NCBI GenBank assembly: GCA_963789225.1
Contig: CAWBKD010000023.1
Coordinates: 62,001-126,000 of the forward strand
Direction: 5' to 3'
Source of the DNA: Palsa-504 sp963789225
GTDB taxonomy: Bacteria > Actinomycetota > Actinomycetes > Streptosporangiales > Streptosporangiaceae
Length of the DNA: 64,000 bases
Shown here: positions 61,969 to 64,000 of the stretch, piece by piece
How the letters are laid out: every line of letters begins with the position of its first letter
Numbering within the stretch: the stretch's first letter is position 1
Program-made: the position numbers and the translations under genes
Notes under the pieces: generated by a model
The model's input: only the letters and a program-made list of their open reading frames with translations
What the model was told of the DNA's origin: nothing
The model's database searches: none

Positions 61969-62637
61969 CTACGCGTGCACGGTGCCCCGGCGGTCAAACG
62001 CCATGGCACGCTGCAGCGCCGCAGCCCGCAGGTCCTCGGCGATCTCCACCGGGCCGCCGATTCCGGCGGTGTTGATCCCCGCCTGTGCGGCCTCCTCGAC
62101 CACGCCGCCGACCAGGATGGCCAGGTCCGGGGTGCGGTGGAAGACCAGCACGCCATGATTGGCCAGCAGCACGGCCGGGACGCCGGGGATCACGGCCGCC
62201 CGGATGTTAGCCACGGCTTCGGCGGACCCGCGAGGCCCGTAGCCGGCCACGGGCACGCCGGTCGGGAGCCCGAACATGGCCAGGGCTTCGATCCAGCAGC
62301 CGATCGGACGGCGGGCGACCGCGTACGCCGTCGCGTAGGGCGAGTGGGTATGGATCACGCAGCCGACGTCGGGGTCATCCGCGTACATGGCCGTGTGCAT
62401 GGCCACCACCGCCCCCTGGATGGGCGGCAGGTCGCCCTCCAGCAGGGTTCCGTCCAGGCCGACCCGCGCGACGGCCGAGACGGGGTGGTCGCGCAGTGAG
62501 GGACCGGCGGTGAAGTACATCTCCTCCGCACCGGGAACCCTGATGCTGACGTTGCCGTGCCCGTTAGCCGAGATCGCTCCGCTAGCCACCACGCGCCGGG
62601 CGATCTCTACGACCTGCCCGGCCAAGTCCACGTCCAT
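61969..62637 (-). CDS. Class II aldolase/adducin-family protein
   Basis: 222 residues from ATG 62637 with GGGAGGGG. GHGNVSIRVPG, CVIHTHSPYATAYA (zinc His pair) and LLANHGVLVF (third His) fit fuculose-1-phosphate aldolase-like enzymes. It converges with the aminotransferase gene. Substrate unknown; a phosphorylated sugar or hydroxy-acid is possible. Confidence 0.88.
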   Translation of the reverse strand: MDVDLAGQVVEIARRVVASGAISANGHGNVSIRVPGAEEMYFTAGPSLRDHPVSAVARVGLDGTLLEGDLPPIQGAVVAMHTAMYADDPDVGCVIHTHSPYATAYAVARRPIGCWIEALAMFGLPTGVPVAGYGPRGSAEAVANIRAAVIPGVPAVLLANHGVLVFHRTPDLAILVGGVVEEAAQAGINTAGIGGPVEIAEDLRAAALQRAMAFDRRGTVHA

Positions 62638-62896
62638 GACGAATCCCCTCCCAGACCACGTGTTTGGGGCGATGGTAACCCGCCAGCACTCGGCGAGGCC
62701 ACCCAGGAAGGGTGTATGTAGGTCCACTCCCAAGACACCAGCCAACCCCATGTCGGGGCAGCGCCGAGTTGTCTAGCCTCGATCTCGTGACTACGGGGGA
62801 ACGGGAGAGGCCGCGAGCGGACCGTGCTGGGGCGGTGGCAGCAGCATCCTCTCGTAGGCCCTGGCGGGGTTGCGGGCCCGGGACGATGATGTGGGC

Positions 62897-63776
62897 ATGG
62901 CTGAATGGGTGGGTCGTCCCGCCGTTGAGATCGCGGCGGCGGTCAGGTCGGGCCAGATCACGGCGGTCGAGGTGGCGCGCCTCCGCGAGGCGGGGGCGGT
63001 GGTGGTGGGACTCACCAACCTGCCCGAGCTGTCGATCTACCCGTTTACCGACAGCGCGTTCGGGATCGCCCGCAACCCGTGGGACCGGCGTCGCACCCCG
63101 GGCGGGTCCTCCGGAGGGTCGGCGGCGGCCGTGGCGTCGGGGATGGTCCCGATCGCGCACGGCACCGACGGGCTCGGCTCGGTCCGCATCCCGGCAGCGG
63201 CCTGCGGGCTGTTCGGCATCAAGCCCGGCGCAGGCGTGGTGCCCGCTCAGGTTGGGACCGACAGCTGGGGAGGCCTGCTGGAGAACGGACCGCTGGCCAC
63301 CGCGGTCGCCGATGCCGCCCTGATGCTGGAGGCGATGGCCGGCGCCACGTTCGACCTGGGAGAGCGGACCGGGCTGCGCATCGCCGTCTCGGTGAAGCCT
63401 CCCGGGCCCGGCATCATCGTGCACCGGGCCTGCACGGCACCGGTCCGGCGGGACGCGGAGCTACTGGCGGGCCTCGGTCACACCGTCGAGAACGACGATC
63501 CGCCCTATCCGCTGTGGGCGACACCCGTGATGATCGGGACCTGGTTCGCGGCCCCCGATGACCGGGGTGTGGAACATGGCCGACTTCCCGGCGGCCAGCG
63601 TGCCCGCCCCGCCTGAGCGCGGAGGACTGCCCGGCTCCGTGCAGCTCGTGGCCGCCCCAGGCGGCGAAGCGGTGCTGCTCGCGGTGGCCGCTCAGCTCGA
63701 ACGCGCCCGTGGGTGGCGTCGGCACGCGCCCGCCTATGATCCGTCCGGCCGACGGGAGCGGGCGGCGGCGCCATAA
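62897..63776 (+). pseudogene. Amidase-signature enzyme, deleted and frameshifted
   Basis: Start EWVGRPAVEIAAAVRSGQITAVEVA is normal, but it passes directly to RLREAGAVVVGLTNLPE: about 50-60 residues including the catalytic Lys (VKD) are deleted in frame. GGSSGGSAAAVASGM and GTDGLGSVRIPAA (cis-Ser and nucleophile Ser) remain. After WFAAPDDRGV the frame is lost, but the shifted frame reads GVWNMADFPAASVPAPPE and GLPGSVQLVAAPGGE, the family C-terminus, to 63776, with another large part missing. Not a working amidase. Confidence 0.82.
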
Positions 63777-63879
63777 GCCGGCATTCCGGACACGGCGGTC
63801 CCACTGCTACCGTCAGGCTCACGCCCGGGCGTCTGACCCAGCGAGCACCGACCCTTCGACGGCGAGGAGGACCACGGCG

Positions 63880-64000
63880 ATGGCCGAGATTCACGGCACG
63901 TGTGACGAGCGGTTCCAGTCGGTGCGGGATGCGCTCGCCCGCAACCTGGACTCGGGCGAGGAACTGGGCGCGTCCATCGTCTTGGACCTGGACGGGGACA
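63880..64000 (+). CDS. Serine hydrolase, beta-lactamase/esterase-like (cut by window end)
   Basis: GAGGAGG site and ATG 63880. MAEIHGTCDERFQSVRDAL, then NLDSGEELGASIVLDLDGD, is the start of EstB-like/class C beta-lactamase-fold esterases. The Ser-x-x-Lys motif is expected about 40 residues further on, outside the window. Confidence 0.75.
   Translation, partial: MAEIHGTCDERFQSVRDALARNLDSGEELGASIVLDLDGD

Overview
The window is very GC-rich DNA (third codon positions almost all G or C, frequent GTG/TTG starts, long spurious antisense frames). It carries a WhiB-family gene, a GAF-ANTAR gene, an Acg-like nitroreductase, DUF3040, DUF6131 and STAS proteins, and PIN, MazF and HEPN toxin modules. Together these point to a soil-type actinobacterium (Actinomycetota), perhaps near Streptosporangiales or Frankiales; the genus cannot be fixed from sequence alone. 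No rRNA, convincing tRNA, CRISPR array or replication origin was seen.

0-25 kb is mostly intact chromosome. It holds the end of a glycolate oxidase operon (glcE-glcF), a GH63-like glycosidase, miaA, an amidohydrolase with an APC permease, and an HATPase regulator. Next come an XRE plus ClpP-like pair, a very large membrane-anchored propeller-type protein, an ECF sigma factor with a SnoaL-like tail, and a TetR/hydrolase pair with a clear double operator. A MauE-TlpA-TlpA redox fusion is coupled to a Cys-rich secreted protein, and a PLP decarboxylase lies divergent from a copper amine oxidase.

25-37 kb is an accessory zone with mazEF, HEPN/MNT and two back-to-back paralogous vapBC modules, a DUF6325-Ala-rich-LuxR fusion, an S4 protein, DUF3500, and IS-like repeats. 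Five toxin-antitoxin modules in the window (including a third vapBC at 58 kb), and the XRE/ClpP-like pair, share one promoter design: a TANNNT box 6-7 nt before the start codon, the layout of leaderless mRNAs.

37-58 kb resembles a dormancy or low-oxygen survival island: ClC channel with MarR, phosphoketolase, PPK2, PRC-barrel proteins, CBS fragment, Acg-like protein, STAS, GAF-ANTAR, WhiB, GlsB/YeaQ and CsbD. Many of these genes are broken by 1-2 nt indels (phosphoketolase, PRC-barrel, both GAF-ANTAR copies, WhiB, an MFS fragment) or by duplication and truncation. A PRC-PPK2 tandem duplication has decayed reciprocally. Two unrelated genes (a GlsB/YeaQ-type membrane protein and a secreted beta-rich protein) carry the same roughly 210-nt structured 5' leader. 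Stems are kept although their sequences differ, and this is the best candidate for an undescribed RNA element here.

57-64 kb mixes metabolic genes (Nudix, VOC, class IV aminotransferase, class II aldolase, start of a serine hydrolase) with gutted genes: a three-way transposase/HNH mosaic, a DUF2442 remnant of 28 codons and an amidase lacking its catalytic Lys segment.
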